A DNA stretch of 64,000 nt from Cladopsammia gracilis (lineage: Eukaryota; Cnidaria; Anthozoa; Scleractinia; Dendrophylliidae): positions 1,660,001-1,724,000 of the forward strand of contig JAJGOT010000002.1 of the NCBI GenBank assembly GCA_022457155.1, written 5' to 3'. Positions 1-10,944 of the stretch are shown in pieces. Position numbers and translations under genes: made by a program. How positions within the stretch are numbered: position 1 is the first letter of the stretch; each line of letters starts with the position of its first letter. The notes under the pieces are model-generated. The model was not told where the DNA came from. It ran no database searches and saw nothing but the letters and a program-made list of their open reading frames with translations.

Positions 1-315
1 GACTTTATTTAAGTTTCGACTGATAACATAAGTATATTGGAATTTTTAGAGAGGTATTCTTGACATTTTTAAGAAAAAAAATCAGAGGATTTTTATGGCT
101 TTTTTTAAGATTACCCAGATAGATTTTGTGGCGATTTTTCGGGATTTTTGTAGCAAAGCCCAGACTGTGAATATCCGGCTTGTTTTGTATATACTGATAA
201 TCATTCCCATACCTTATTTCTATTTAGAATGTCCACATACTGAATATCGACTCTTATTCCAAAGCGACCGAAAATTCAAACGATTGAGCGCGTAATCAAT
301 GTCAGCACTAAGAAT
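1..315. other. AT-rich stretch without recognisable gene
   Basis: No homology, splice-bounded exon or repeat structure could be recognised. Short open frames here overlap the adjacent MITE or are random. Confidence 0.5.
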
Positions 316-455
316 GGGGCAATTTTTTGGTGTTACTGAAGTTGTGATCACCAAATGACGCAACACAAAAGATTGAAAAGCCACTGAACAATACCAACAC
401 AACCACCACACAATAGCTAACCAACAATACTTTCCACAACACCAAGGAACACCCC
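316..455. mobile_element. hAT-like MITE, copy 1
   Basis: A 140-bp non-autonomous palindromic element whose outer ends read GGGGCAATTTTTTGGTGTTA on the left and the complement of GGGGTGTTCCTTGGTGTT on the right. It is bracketed by a 6-bp direct repeat AAGAAT (310-315 and 456-461). A relative in the opposite orientation lies at 26,936-27,069 and shares the inner sequence CATTTGGTGATCAC and both ends. It encodes no protein, and apparent open frames on both strands are products of the palindrome. The superfamily call rests on TSD length in the two copies (6 bp here, 8 bp there) and is inference. Confidence 0.6.
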
Positions 456-3400
456 AAGAATAACATTTTTTTGCACTCTTGCGAACTTCCTGACATTATT
501 CATGTCATGTTGCAGTCCGTAGAACGTAAAACAGCCGAACCTTTCACAACACGCTACCAATTATTCAAACGGCTGTTTATTTGGGAAGGTTTTGGGTAGA
601 AGATATCAAAAACAAAATTGCATATATCCTGAAAACGTTTCATCTTTCTAAGATATTTCTTGTCCATAACAATTAATTTGCTTTTCCTTTTTTCATTAAT
701 CAAATCACCATTCTATTCGAATCTATTCGAAACCTTACGTTACCAGCACTCTCCAATGCGAGTATTAACCTGTTCTAGCATTTCTAGTTTTCGTTTTCTG
801 GATGTTCGACTGTAATTACCCTATTCAAGTCACCCCTATGCTGTGGGGTATGGCAAGTTGCATTCCAGACGCCATTTTGGAAAAGAGTCCTTTTCCGCAC
901 TTAATGCAGAATGAAGAAATTGGACAAACATTAAAATGGCGGATAAACATAACGAAACGGCAAGAAATACTAATCATCTAGTTACCGAGGCAGTTGTGGA
1001 TGACACACTGATTCTCTGTACCAGTAGTCACAGTAGTCTTATATTAGTATTCTTATATTGTAGATTATTATTCCAGAGCACACGGAATATCCCAACTTGT
1101 TAGGGTTTGTAGCAGTCAAACTAACCAATCCCTTATTTACAGGGGTATCAGACCGGTGTAATTTAATCTTCACGCTAGAATGAACAGTGCTCGGTCTCAA
1201 ACTTCGTTTTCCCTTTTTCTAACTTACAAAATGTATATTCATGTAAATTATTTTTGTGGACATCACCTCGGGAAAATGGATTTTAAATTAAGGACGATTT
1301 CTGGAACGAGAAGATCATGTCATTATTTAACATGACCTGCCTTATTGCGGAATTTACTAGAATGAATATAAAGTAAGAAACCAATTTTTCTTGGATTAAC
1401 TGCAAACGTCTTTCTAAAGTAATGTCAGAGAAATTTCCGCATTCTCTCTTTTCTTTTTCATTACAAGATAATTTCGCTATGCGTATTTGTGTTACTGAAA
1501 AACACAAGCGATAATAAACAGACCCGTTAGGGAAATTGACCCATTACCGAAACGGTGACTTCACCCACTTTCTTTAATAAAAGAAAAAATTGAACTTATA
1601 TTTTAATTTCTACGGTTGAAACGAAACTTGAATAATATAAAGTTAACTTAAATTGTGTAGTATTCCTTCGTCCCGAGGTACTTACGGGTGATATTTTCTG
1701 TTTACGAGTGAAGTCACCGGTCGTAGGGACATACATGTCCCACAGGATTAAACATTAGCTACTCACCCACCTTCGTTAAAATATTGGTTCGCCTTCAGGG
1801 CTCGCTTTAGCGTCTTAAAGGAACAGAAAAAGAAGTGTGTTATACACACGAGATTTTTTATACATCGTACTTATCTTAGAAACAGCGATTGTTCCTGAAG
1901 CTTTGCCCTTGAAGCTTTGTTGACAAGTGAAAATCTAGGGTCGTAGCAGTTGCAACATCAACCAGCGGCTTTTGCAATAAGAAGCGGTAGAAAAATTGGC
2001 GCGAAGAGTCACTTTAAGGCAAGCGTGACCCACACAGTTTGTAAAACGGAATATTTACCTTCAATCCCTGAAGATTTTAGACGAAAGATCACCCTAGTCA
2101 AACTACGATCTCCGAAGCGTTTATGAATTAAAAATTACCTAATTCCTAAAAGAGTACGTTAATCGCTGGTTTGGAACGCCGGGTAAGCTTGGCTACGTCA
2201 GTGTATAAACACTGACGTGACAGGTGGCAATCATTGTATATTACAAACACGCTTGTCATTGATCAGCCAATAGGAGAACGCAAAACCATCGTTACATCAT
2301 TGACGGCAAGTCACCCGTGACAATTTTGCAGGTATCTCCTCTTTGCTCTGCGAGTTTTCTGTAAAACTTGATTTTAAGTTACTCAATTTTAAGTTGTTTT
2401 TGTTTTTCTTTCTCCATTAGTTATCATTGTGTTTTAGTGCTCTCGCGCGTTCATCCATTCTTTTTGACAAGTTTTTCTTAACGAAGAAAAGAGGAAATGG
2501 TTTTGTTCGATTTTCTGCAATCCACAATTCTGTCCTCATTTGTAAAAAATACTTCTAAGCCATAAATATTTATGCTAGTTTTGCAAACAAGAACTGGTTG
2601 ATAACACTTCGAAGCTGAATTTTCGTCTCTTTTGCAGCCTAGACTTAAGAATGGTGTACAACTTTGTGTTCACAGACTTATAATGTTATAGAACTTCGTA
2701 TGTCTTTTTCCGCATTTTAAAAACGAAGGCAAGCAAGGCGCGAAAGCATGGGTATGGGTAATCTTTGTGAGATAATTACCGTAAAATTTGATTTTTGAAA
2801 TCTACAGTCTGTAAATTTAAGATATCGTAGGAAAGAATATGACCGACCAAATTTTAGGGATGACACTTGGCTGGGAATTCTGTATTTATTTCCATTCATG
2901 TTATCATATCTTGAAACTTGAAATTTCCTGTGAATTTTGATAACGATCGCATCTCATTACAAATTCTGAATTTCGCGCCATTTTCCATCCTTTTCAGAAA
3001 GGCGAAAAACCACAAACCGAGGCCGATGAAGAACAAGAGGCTTATCTGAGACAAGAAATAATGATTTCTCGTCGAAATCCTAATTTTCCCGGAACTTAAA
3101 TATTCCATGCTCGGAAACCCAGGGGCAGACACTCGGAGGAGGGAGTTTTTAAATTGGTGGTATCAGTGCCGTGGAAAGCCAATAGGTTTTACAGTAAAAA
3201 CCGCTCGCACCGATTTCGCCCAATTAACTTCATCCCGCCTCCGATCAGTTATCGGCTTTCCTTCAGTCGCTAAGGATGGGCAAACAGCATGGCTGAATGG
3301 TTAGAACGCTGGAGAAGTAGACCGGATTACAACTCCTCAGACAACCTATTTTAAATTAGCCAACTAACGGCCTTTTTTGGTTCATTTTGAGCAGTCGATT

Positions 3401-4214
3401 TGTTTCCGATGTTTGAATGCACGCTCGACCCTACCAACACCTTGAGCTAAAAAAACACTTACTGAGAGCACATAAACAACTTTAATTTTGCTCGCATTTA
3501 TTCACTATAAGGTTAGATTTCCACCGACCCGTAAAATTTCAACGTTCGTTCTACGTGTGTAAAGCAACACACGATGCGAGAATGGTTTGCGTCGAGCGCC
3601 GCAGTTCAACTAACTCGGATGAAACGAACTAAAAACACTCGTGTAACCATTTCTGTCTCTAGCAAAACGTTGACCGAACACCGACTCCTGCCGGATATTG
3701 TCACCGATGATTTTTGTTTTTGTCAGGGTAGCAACGCGTCTCCAACTTTGCGTAGTTGTAACTATACATATATAATTTACCGTCAATATACTTGTTGTTC
3801 ACTTTCAAGTGAAGTGCAATTTAGATAATCATGGTGTAACCTCAGTGTAAACAGGCTTTTTTTTAGGGGGGATCGAGTTCGAACAAAATCGAACTATGTG
3901 CGATCTGGGGAGGGAAAGCTCCAATACACCCTTAGGGAACCTGATCACAGGCTAATAATGGGGATAAAAGTCCAACGGTTGATGGTAAAAACATCTATTC
4001 ATTATTCGACAGTGAAAATTTTGAGTCGTCCCTTGAAGCCTTAAGGGTGACCTCGTTAGGGACGCACTTTCCTAAGTTACTGATTTTTGTGCTGGACATG
4101 ACTTTTCTATCTTTTGTGACTACATGCAGGAATAGTGTGCGATGTTGTTTGTTAAAGCGGTTTTAGATAACCCGTGAAATAGATATTAGCGGAGCTCCCG
4201 CGGGCCGAAGGCCC
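456..4214. other. Long stretch without supported gene
   Basis: AT-rich DNA with only short random open frames. Near 3,289-3,340 there is a tRNA-like A-box (TGGCTGAATGGTTAGAACG) without a convincing B-box, possibly part of an old SINE. A motif shared with many repeats of this type (AAACCCAGGGGCAGACACTC) occurs near 3,115. Nothing else could be assigned. Confidence 0.4.
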
Positions 4215-5515
4215 GCTGTGGAGCTCGTAGAACCTATGCCCGTCATTTTTCATGGTCATGGCTAGCGGAATGTTTCGCGGGCGGCATCTGTTACATGTAT
4301 GTTCGTCCGAGCGAACGTCCGTACACAACACCCGGGATCTTAGCAATTTTGAAACCAAAGTGAGGCGTTGTTTTTCGAGCGGCTACAAATGTCAGGTCAG
4401 CTCGGTAAACACTTTGATGTTTTGCTGTGTTTAAAGAGTCTGACCCACCCAGTTTGCATTGCGCGCCTACGTTGGTTCATCCGCCATTTCAGTCAGGGCC
4501 CCCGAAAGTCCATACTGTATTGTAGATGAGAAATTCACTCGTGAAGAACTTTCGGGGGCCCCGAAAATGGTGGATGAACGAACGTAGGCGCGCAATGCAA
4601 ACTGGGTAGGTCAGACTCTTTAACGGATTTACAGTCGTTTTTTTCTTCCCGCATTTCTTCGCGGTTTGCTACTCAAGACAGAGATACTAATTAAGGGATA
4701 CTCAGAAGCCGCTATAGTGGAAAAAGAAGAGCTTTCAGGGATAAAATCTTGCTTCGAGGAACTTCATACGTTTTTATCGATGCGGGGCAATATTTCAGAA
4801 CAGAAGAAACGGAGTTTTAACGAATTTCCAAGCAGTCGAGTGACTTAAAGGTAAAATAAATCACATTTTTCGATGGGAATTTATGTTGATATCAATTTTT
4901 GATCGACTTTTCCTTTGTTTTCTCGTTAGTTTTGGAGACATGTTTATAAACATGACATGCTCAAATTCAGTCGTGTTGTTATCTTGAATTTCATCAAGGA
5001 CAGCTCTGCCTCGATGCACTATAAATGGTACGTGTTTTGCTTTTAAACATAAACTAATAGATATTTGAATAAAATTTTTCAAAAGAAGATTTTGTTGTCC
5101 ATTTTTATGTGTTTGTTCATTCATTACATAGGTTGAAAAGCGATTTTATGTAAACAAAACAAGACTTGGATTTTATAGTTCTGAACTTCACTCCCGTCGC
5201 CTCATGCAAATATGTTTGTGTATTTTTGCAATTTTGATTTCCAAATCAGTTTCTCGGGCAATTTTTGATACGCAACAGGTGTATTTTATTCGGAAGTAAG
5301 TCTTACTAGTTATTCTACACCGAGAAAAAGTTGCCTTTGTGAACTTTTGTACGGTCCGGCTATAACTGAAAATGTACTGTGCAGACGGTTGCATAATACT
5401 GCTTTTTTAGAATTGCTGAAATGAAAGATAGCCCGGTCGTCAATCTTAATTCTTGTGCTTCCGACCTTTCACCTTAGTTAAGCTTATCATTGGCTTTCTG
5501 TTCAGAGAGCTTCGT
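4215..5515 (+). repeat. Dispersed repeat, copy 1 (inverted relative of 27,680-28,735)
   Basis: This segment matches the reverse complement of 27,680-28,735 along its length with moderate divergence. Shared landmarks include the 4,219-4,262 end (AGAACCTATGCCC with TTTTTCATGGTCATGG), an open stretch near 4,666-4,790 with residues LIKGYSEAA and EELSGIKSCFEEL, and the far end TCCGACCTTTCACCTTAG. The conserved open stretch could be an old exon, but the copies differ by small indels and stops, so a non-coding transposon relic is as likely. This copy carries the 185-bp TTAA-flanked MITE at 4,435-4,619, which the other copy lacks. Confidence 0.65.
4435..4619. mobile_element. TTAA-flanked palindromic MITE (piggyBac-like TSD)
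   Basis: A 185-bp element with long terminal inverted repeats: the left end AGAGTCTGACCCACCCAG is mirrored at the right by GGGTAGGTCAGACTCT, and pairing extends about 60 bp including the CGCGCCTACGTT core. TTAA lies at 4,431-4,434 and 4,620-4,623. The related repeat at 27,680-28,735 has a single TTAA (28,557-28,560) at the equivalent place and no insert, so the boundaries are confirmed by a natural empty site. TTAA duplication is characteristic of piggyBac transposases; the internal DNA encodes nothing. Confidence 0.8.
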
Positions 5516-6349
5516 TGTTAGGCTCAGCCTATCTATATATATTAGACAAATAGACACTGTTACACACTAATTCCATTGTTTTCTTTTATTTCATTTTGAC
5601 TATTAGACAGAATGACTGTTTGACCTTGTTTCACGGGTTTTGTGAAATCACTCTATCGCGTACAAGTGGTTCTGCGGGAATAACTTATTGAGCAGTGTTT
5701 CATTCTCTAGTTACGTAAATTTTTCATAGTTTTGAAATTAGTACAGGGGCATTGGCACTTCGAGGAAGTAAACGGTTAAGCAAACTTTAATTTTTGACCC
5801 CAATATTAAACGAACTTAGAGTTTCAATTAGTTTTGGCAATATATTAAACTTTAATTTAAGTACCTCGTTTGACGTGTTGACGTTGACAACGCCTAACGC
5901 TATAGCCCAGACTTGCGAGTATTTCCGCTTTTTATGACAGAGTGAAGTCTGGATCCCAAACGTAGAAACAAGATGGCGGAGTCGATGGAGGATGGCGGTT
6001 CCACGAGGGAAGAAGAAGGAAAGTAATGAACGAATTTGAACCTTATTGCCTTTCTGTGGTTATTCTGGGAGCAAAAAACATTTCAAGTCAATGTCGTCCA
6101 CAACGTAAGTTTTAAGCTTTGTTCAACCTGTAATGACTACGAGTTTCTTGTTCTTATGTTGTGCACTTTTTCGAGGTGTTGTTTGCGAATCATGGAATAG
6201 GACGCCAAAGAGGTTCAGCGTTGAAAAAGCCTCGAGGCATTTACTGATGACTAGAATTACGCACCTAAATAAACCAAGTTTTCATTGAATATACTTAAGT
6301 TTACATGTATCAGTAATGCTTAAAAGAGGAAGAGACTTACATGTATATA
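5516..6349. other. Stretch without supported gene, with a possible 5' exon
   Basis: Mostly AT-rich. The part around 5,940-6,110 is richer in GC and contains an AAGATGGCGGA motif and two splice-donor-like sites; see the candidate exon entry. Nothing else was recognised. Confidence 0.35.
5973..6019 (+). CDS. Candidate short first coding exon or upstream ORF
   Basis: ATG at 5,973 lies in an AAGATGGCGGA context, which resembles YY1-type motifs often found at animal transcription starts. It opens an acidic peptide beginning MAESMEDGGSTREEEG. The frame ends at TAA just past a possible GTAATG donor (6,019), and a better donor, AACGTAAGT, follows at 6,105. It could be the first exon of a gene whose other exons are separated by transposons (compare 9,102-9,215), but joining to that exon from either donor does not give a long open frame. 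It may equally be chance. Confidence 0.2.
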
Positions 6350-7440
6350 CACAGGCGGACCACCCGATGTTTGTGTGTGTTGCGTGACATCGTTCAATGG
6401 CGGTTACAAAAGAAATATGGGTTAACATAAATAACTTGGCCGCGATTTGCTCTGAATACTAAGTTTATCCTATATGTTCAATAAAAGTTTAGATGAAATG
6501 TTAATGAGTGTTGTGTGTTATTTTTTGCCCGTTCTGAGACGTTTAAGGTGTCATTTTGCGAGATAATTTATCGAACCCTAAGAGTAAGAAGAGAAAGAGA
6601 GACAAGGCAGGCAACAAACTAGCCGGCGACCGCGACCTTGTCCACTTCAAGCGCGATTTGACGCTAAACCAGCACATTTCTCACCTCGAAAATGCCGGCA
6701 TCCGATTGAGCACAAATTTCTTCGTACTTGTGCCGAGCTTGAGCTTCATCCTTCCAGAATTTTTTGAGAAAAGCGATCCTGAAGTCCGAAAAACTACTTT
6801 CTCAATATGATCGGTGCCAGATTCATGACCAAAGGAATATGAAGAATGCGAGTCCATTCAAATCTACCAATCAACGCAACGCATCGCTGCCATTGGCGGT
6901 TCAAAAGCTGATTGATAGATTCAAATGGACTCGCATTCTTCAGATTCCTTTGATCATGAATCTGGCACCGATCATATTGAGAAAGCAGTTTTTCGGACTT
7001 CAGGATCGCTTTTCTCAAAAAATTCTGGAAGGATGAAGCTCAAGCTCAGCACAAGTACGAAGAAATTTGTGCTCAATCGGATGCCGGCGTTTTCGAGGTG
7101 AGAAATGTGCTGGTTTAACGTCAGATCGCGCTTGAAGTGGACAAGGTCGCGGTCGCCGGCTAGTTTGTTGCCTGCCTTGTCTCTCTTTCTCTTCTTACTC
7201 TTAGGGTTCAATAAATTATCTCGCGAAATGACACCTTAAACGTCTCAGAATGGGCAAAAAATAACACACAACACTCATTTAATATTTCATCTAAACTTTT
7301 ATTGAACATATAGGATAAACTTGGTATTCAGAGCAAATCGCGGCCAAGTTATTTATGTTAACCCATATTTCTTTTGTAACCGCCATTGAACGATGTCACG
7401 CAACACACACAAACATCGGGTGGTCCTCCTGTGGTGTATA
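6350..7440. mobile_element. Near-perfect 1.1-kb palindrome (foldback/MITE-like)
   Basis: The two halves are reverse complements almost to the centre near 6,895, leaving a loop of only a few tens of bases. Landmarks: GCGGACCACCCGATGTTTG near 6,356 pairs with CAAACATCGGGTGGTCC near 7,411, and GACAAGGCAGGCAACAAAC near 6,601 pairs with its complement near 7,168. The open frame containing SKKRKRDKAGNKLAGDRD therefore exists twice, once per strand, and is probably not a gene. Outer ends read roughly TATACAC(C)ACAGG; no clean TSD was identified. Arms are very similar, suggesting recent origin or gene conversion. Confidence 0.7.
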
Positions 7441-8034
7441 GCGCACATATCATTTGTCTTATGGCGCTTTACATACACTTTGAGAATGAGATCGGACGTC
7501 AGCTTATGACGTTAGTAGCTCGTTCTGTTAGCACTGTTTAGACTGCTTTCAGACTGTTTTCAGATGAACGTTGAGGGACTTGTTATTTGTGACCTGTCAC
7601 TGTAAAAGAAAAGCCTGCTCTCTCAAGTTATTTCACAAACTGCACATTAAGGGTATACAAGACACTGTGGGAGCGTATACTTGGGCGTTGTTGTATTTAT
7701 ATGCATATTGGAATGCATGAAAATCTGCATACATGTCAGTTCAGGGTTTAGAAGTCAGGGTTTGATGATAGGGAGTACTGAGTATTGGGATAGTCTTGTA
7801 CATGTATGTTGATGACTGTTGGTACACATTTTGTAAAGTGGAACATGTGAAGGGAAGGTGCAAGGATAATTTATATTTATGCCTGTAAAGTTTGGAAAAG
7901 CTTAATTGTAATTTGGCAAGCAAAACTGCAAGAAAAACAGAGAATTCATGGAAGCACATAGTCTATTCAAGTTTCAAGTTACCTTTTTGACATATGCAAA
8001 TTCGGTACACTTTTTTCCTGACAACTAAGCAAAC
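7441..8034. other. Stretch without recognisable gene
   Basis: AT-rich; only short random open frames. Confidence 0.4.
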
Positions 8035-8038
8035 TTAA

Positions 8039-8843
8039 GGTGGCTCGACTTGGTTTTTTGGTGACACAACATCCCAACTTTGAACGACTCATACTTCACT
8101 GTGTGAGCTCGGTCAGGCAAGCTGCTTCACACATTTACTAGAGATGAAATGAACTTTCCAAAAAAAGTTGATTTGATTGACATCAGTGTTACCATAACAA
8201 CAATCTGATGACATCATGGTTTTGCATATTAGTAATTTTCTCAACATCTACATGTAGACCTAAACTTTCAAAATGACTCTATGCCACTTAAAGTCTAGAT
8301 ATAGGTCTTCTTTTGATAGTACAATGGCAATTAACATAAGGCTGCGACCACACATGTGTAACACGTTTAAATGTGGTTTGTGTGGAAGGAATATCAAACT
8401 TGTTGATTCAAAAGGGCACAAATAATTATGTGGAATGTAGACAAAAGAAAAGGTCATGACATAAACCAGCTGTCAACAAATAATACATGTACGGCAATGA
8501 AACTTTGGAAGACAAATGCAAAAGTCCCTATACTTTAAATGTTATTTTGCCCCTTCGAAATGATTCAATGCATTTAAAATTTACAGAGATAGTGCAGTGT
8601 TATATGTGTTGAACATTAGATCAAAAGATTTTCAAAAAATTTCATGGACTAGTTTTTAAATTAATGTTTCCCTAACAAAAGTGTTACTTTTTTTAGTAAA
8701 ATAAGCATATTTTAGACATGATGAAACCTTCAGGGAATGTACATGTAGTTAATTATGGCACATGAATAATATATGGTAAAAATATTGTTTCAATTTGTCA
8801 GGAAAATACTGGTATCGATGAATTAACAGCGAGTTGAGCCACC
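8039..8843. mobile_element. 805-bp TTAA-flanked non-autonomous element
   Basis: The left end GGTGGCTCGACTTGG and the right end GCGAGTTGAGCCACC are imperfect inverted repeats, and TTAA flanks both (8,035-8,038 and 8,844-8,847). TTAA target duplication fits the piggyBac superfamily. The interior is AT-rich with no transposase-like frame, so any movement would depend on an enzyme encoded elsewhere. Confidence 0.7.
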
Positions 8844-9101
8844 TTAAAAGGGCTAAATTTGTTTTCTGCTACATGCCTTTCCCCGCTGTCTGACTTTGAT
8901 TGTTACCCAGGCAGTGAGGCCTGGGTTGAAATTTCGGCTTCATTTTTTTTAAAATGTTCAGTCACAAATCGCCGTCAGGGTTCTAAAGCGCATGCATCAA
9001 GTCCCAGTCAGCGGATGCGTAGAGTAGGGCAGCTGAGCACATGGTAAACATTTACAGAGGTTGTCGTTGTTGAAAGTTAGCACGGATTCCTTGATTTCTA
9101 G

Positions 9102-9215
9102 GGCGCAGAAATCACATACAAACGAACTGACGGCATTCGCGGTAGACCCACACTAAAAGACGTTGAGCGTTTTCAGAACTGGTCGGTTCACAAGCCTTTG
9201 TACGAGGGAACATTT
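9102..9215 (+). CDS. Candidate internal exon, product unknown
   Basis: A 114-base segment lies between a good acceptor (TTGATTTCTAG, ending 9,101) and a good donor (GTAAGTG, from 9,216). Only one of three frames is open; it gives 38 residues including GAEITYKRTDGIRGRPTLKD and WSVHKPLYEGTF, with phase 0 at both ends. The composition is protein-like and unlike the surrounding DNA. No family was recognised. If real, its downstream intron would contain the LINE and nested foldback elements that start at 9,875. A fossil exon is also possible. Confidence 0.4.
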
Positions 9216-9874
9216 GTAAGTGAACCTATTGAGCTGGAATCATGATATACCAAATGAACATCATCATATTTTTAGACGTGATTGCTTGTGAACCAAGTAG
9301 AATCCCAGTACGAACTCTATTTTTACCAACATCTGAGCAACAAGAGCAGAATAGTTAGATAATTTGTTTACAAATGTATCTGTTCGAGTACCCAAGTCTT
9401 CAAAAATGCATTGTTATATTAGGTTAGGAAACATAAGCTGAAATCCTCTGAGACACATCGTGAAAGTAAAAAAGTTGTTTCTTTTTCATGATATTGCTCT
9501 TTCGGTAATCACGATCATGTCAGTTTTCATTTGACCACCTTTACCACTCGTTATCATTAATTGCTAGATAATTATTAGGCGATCGGAATAGGGATTCGTA
9601 ACAGATGGCGCTTTGTTTTTGTTTTTTTTTACCGGTCTGTACGATTCAAGGTAAAAATCCTAGCTTCCCTTTCATGTCCCTTTACGGAGAGGTTTCTTAA
9701 TTTAGTTGTGTTTATTTGTGCATGTTTTGTTTGGTTTCTATGTTTTAGTAGTTTAATTATTTGTTTCAGAAGTAAACGCCTAGCACAAATTCTTATCATA
9801 CTGTCCAGCGATTTTGGAGCTTTGACACCAGGTGATGCTGGGTTTTCTCTGCAAAGCTACCCAAGAGAATATCT

Positions 9875-10141
9875 ATGGCTTTGACAATAGCATCACTAAA
9901 TGTCAGGGGATTAAGAGACAACACAAAACGTAGAGAGGTGTTTAATTGGCTTCGCAATAAAAAATTCTCAATTTATATGCTACAAGAGGTCCACTGCACT
10001 GAAAATACTAACCATGTATGGTCTGCTGAATGGGGCTATCAAGCTATTTTTAGCACCTACAAGAGCAATAAAGCAGGGGTATGCATTCTTTTCAATAACA
10101 ATTTTGATTTTCAAATAGAAAAAGTTTACACTGACCCCCAA
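9875..10141 (+). CDS. LINE ORF2 segment 1: start of APE endonuclease
   Basis: Eighty-nine codons from ATG, beginning MALTIASLNVRGL and including LQEVHCTEN, which supply the metal-binding Asn and Glu of the APE nuclease fold. It is cut at the codon CAA by element A. The ATG is taken as the start because the SLNVRG motif normally lies within the first 10-15 residues of such proteins. Confidence 0.8.
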
Positions 10142-10898
10142 GAGTGTAACTTTTTGTCGCGGGTCGCGAGTCGCGACTCAAAGTCGCGAGTCGCGACTGA
10201 AAGTCGCGGGTGCGGGTAATAGGTGCGGGTGCGGGTAATAGGTGCGGGTGCGGGTAATAGGTGCGGGTGCGGGTAAAAGTCGCGGGTAACAAATTATCAA
10301 AAAATTAAAATTAAAATACCCAATAAAGGTTAACATAAAATAGCGAATTTTTATGTCTCACATAGTAGGTTTATAATTTTTTGTCTGACCTTTTCACGCA
10401 GCGGCTATTTTGCATTACAGTGAACCCATTAAACCGTGAACGCCTAAAATTATTTCTGGAATGTTTATTGTTCTGCGACCAATCAGATTCGAGACGTAAC
10501 TGCAACAAACCACAAGAGTAATTAGCTGAAAGGTTTCGATCACGAAACGAGTCGGTGGCTTTTGCCGATCCACGATAAATCCTCAGTTTCACCGCCGATT
10601 TACAAACACTCTGAAATTATTTTTTTTTTTCTATTTCAGAGTTTATGCATAAGCAAAGAATAACTATAAACGATATTTTACTGAAAAGAGATATTAAAAT
10701 AATCGAACAGACACGGCTAGACAGCGCGTCTGGAAGCAGAATAATTGTATTCAGTTTTCGATTTTTTAAAAAAACGGCCTCTCTGGTGTTGTCAGTTATA
10801 ATCACTTGTAGGTTTCAGCCTTTTCCTGTTTGACAGTTTACTGAATAAAGTTTGCAAGAGTTTCCCTTACCTTACTCTGGTGCGGAGAACAGTGCATG
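10142..10898 (+). repeat. Element A left arm
   Basis: Reverse-complement partner of 17,219-17,964. It contains the terminal GC-rich array (about 10,155-10,290) and an AT-rich body that can be read as open frames on either strand. Those frames are mirrored in the other arm and are not genes. Confidence 0.85.
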
Positions 10899-10944
10899 AA
10901 ATGTCACGAAGCTCGTTCACGGCAAAACTCTTCCGTCACGCAAG

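Noticed and set aside
6556..7211. Lys/Arg-rich open frames in the 1.1-kb palindrome
   Set aside because: The same frame appears on both strands because the DNA is a palindrome; no splice or start evidence.
5973..9215. A spliced gene joining the 5,973 exon or the 6,105 donor to the 9,102 exon
   Set aside because: Phases do not give a long open frame: joins from either donor lead to the frame of the second exon that stops after about 17 codons.
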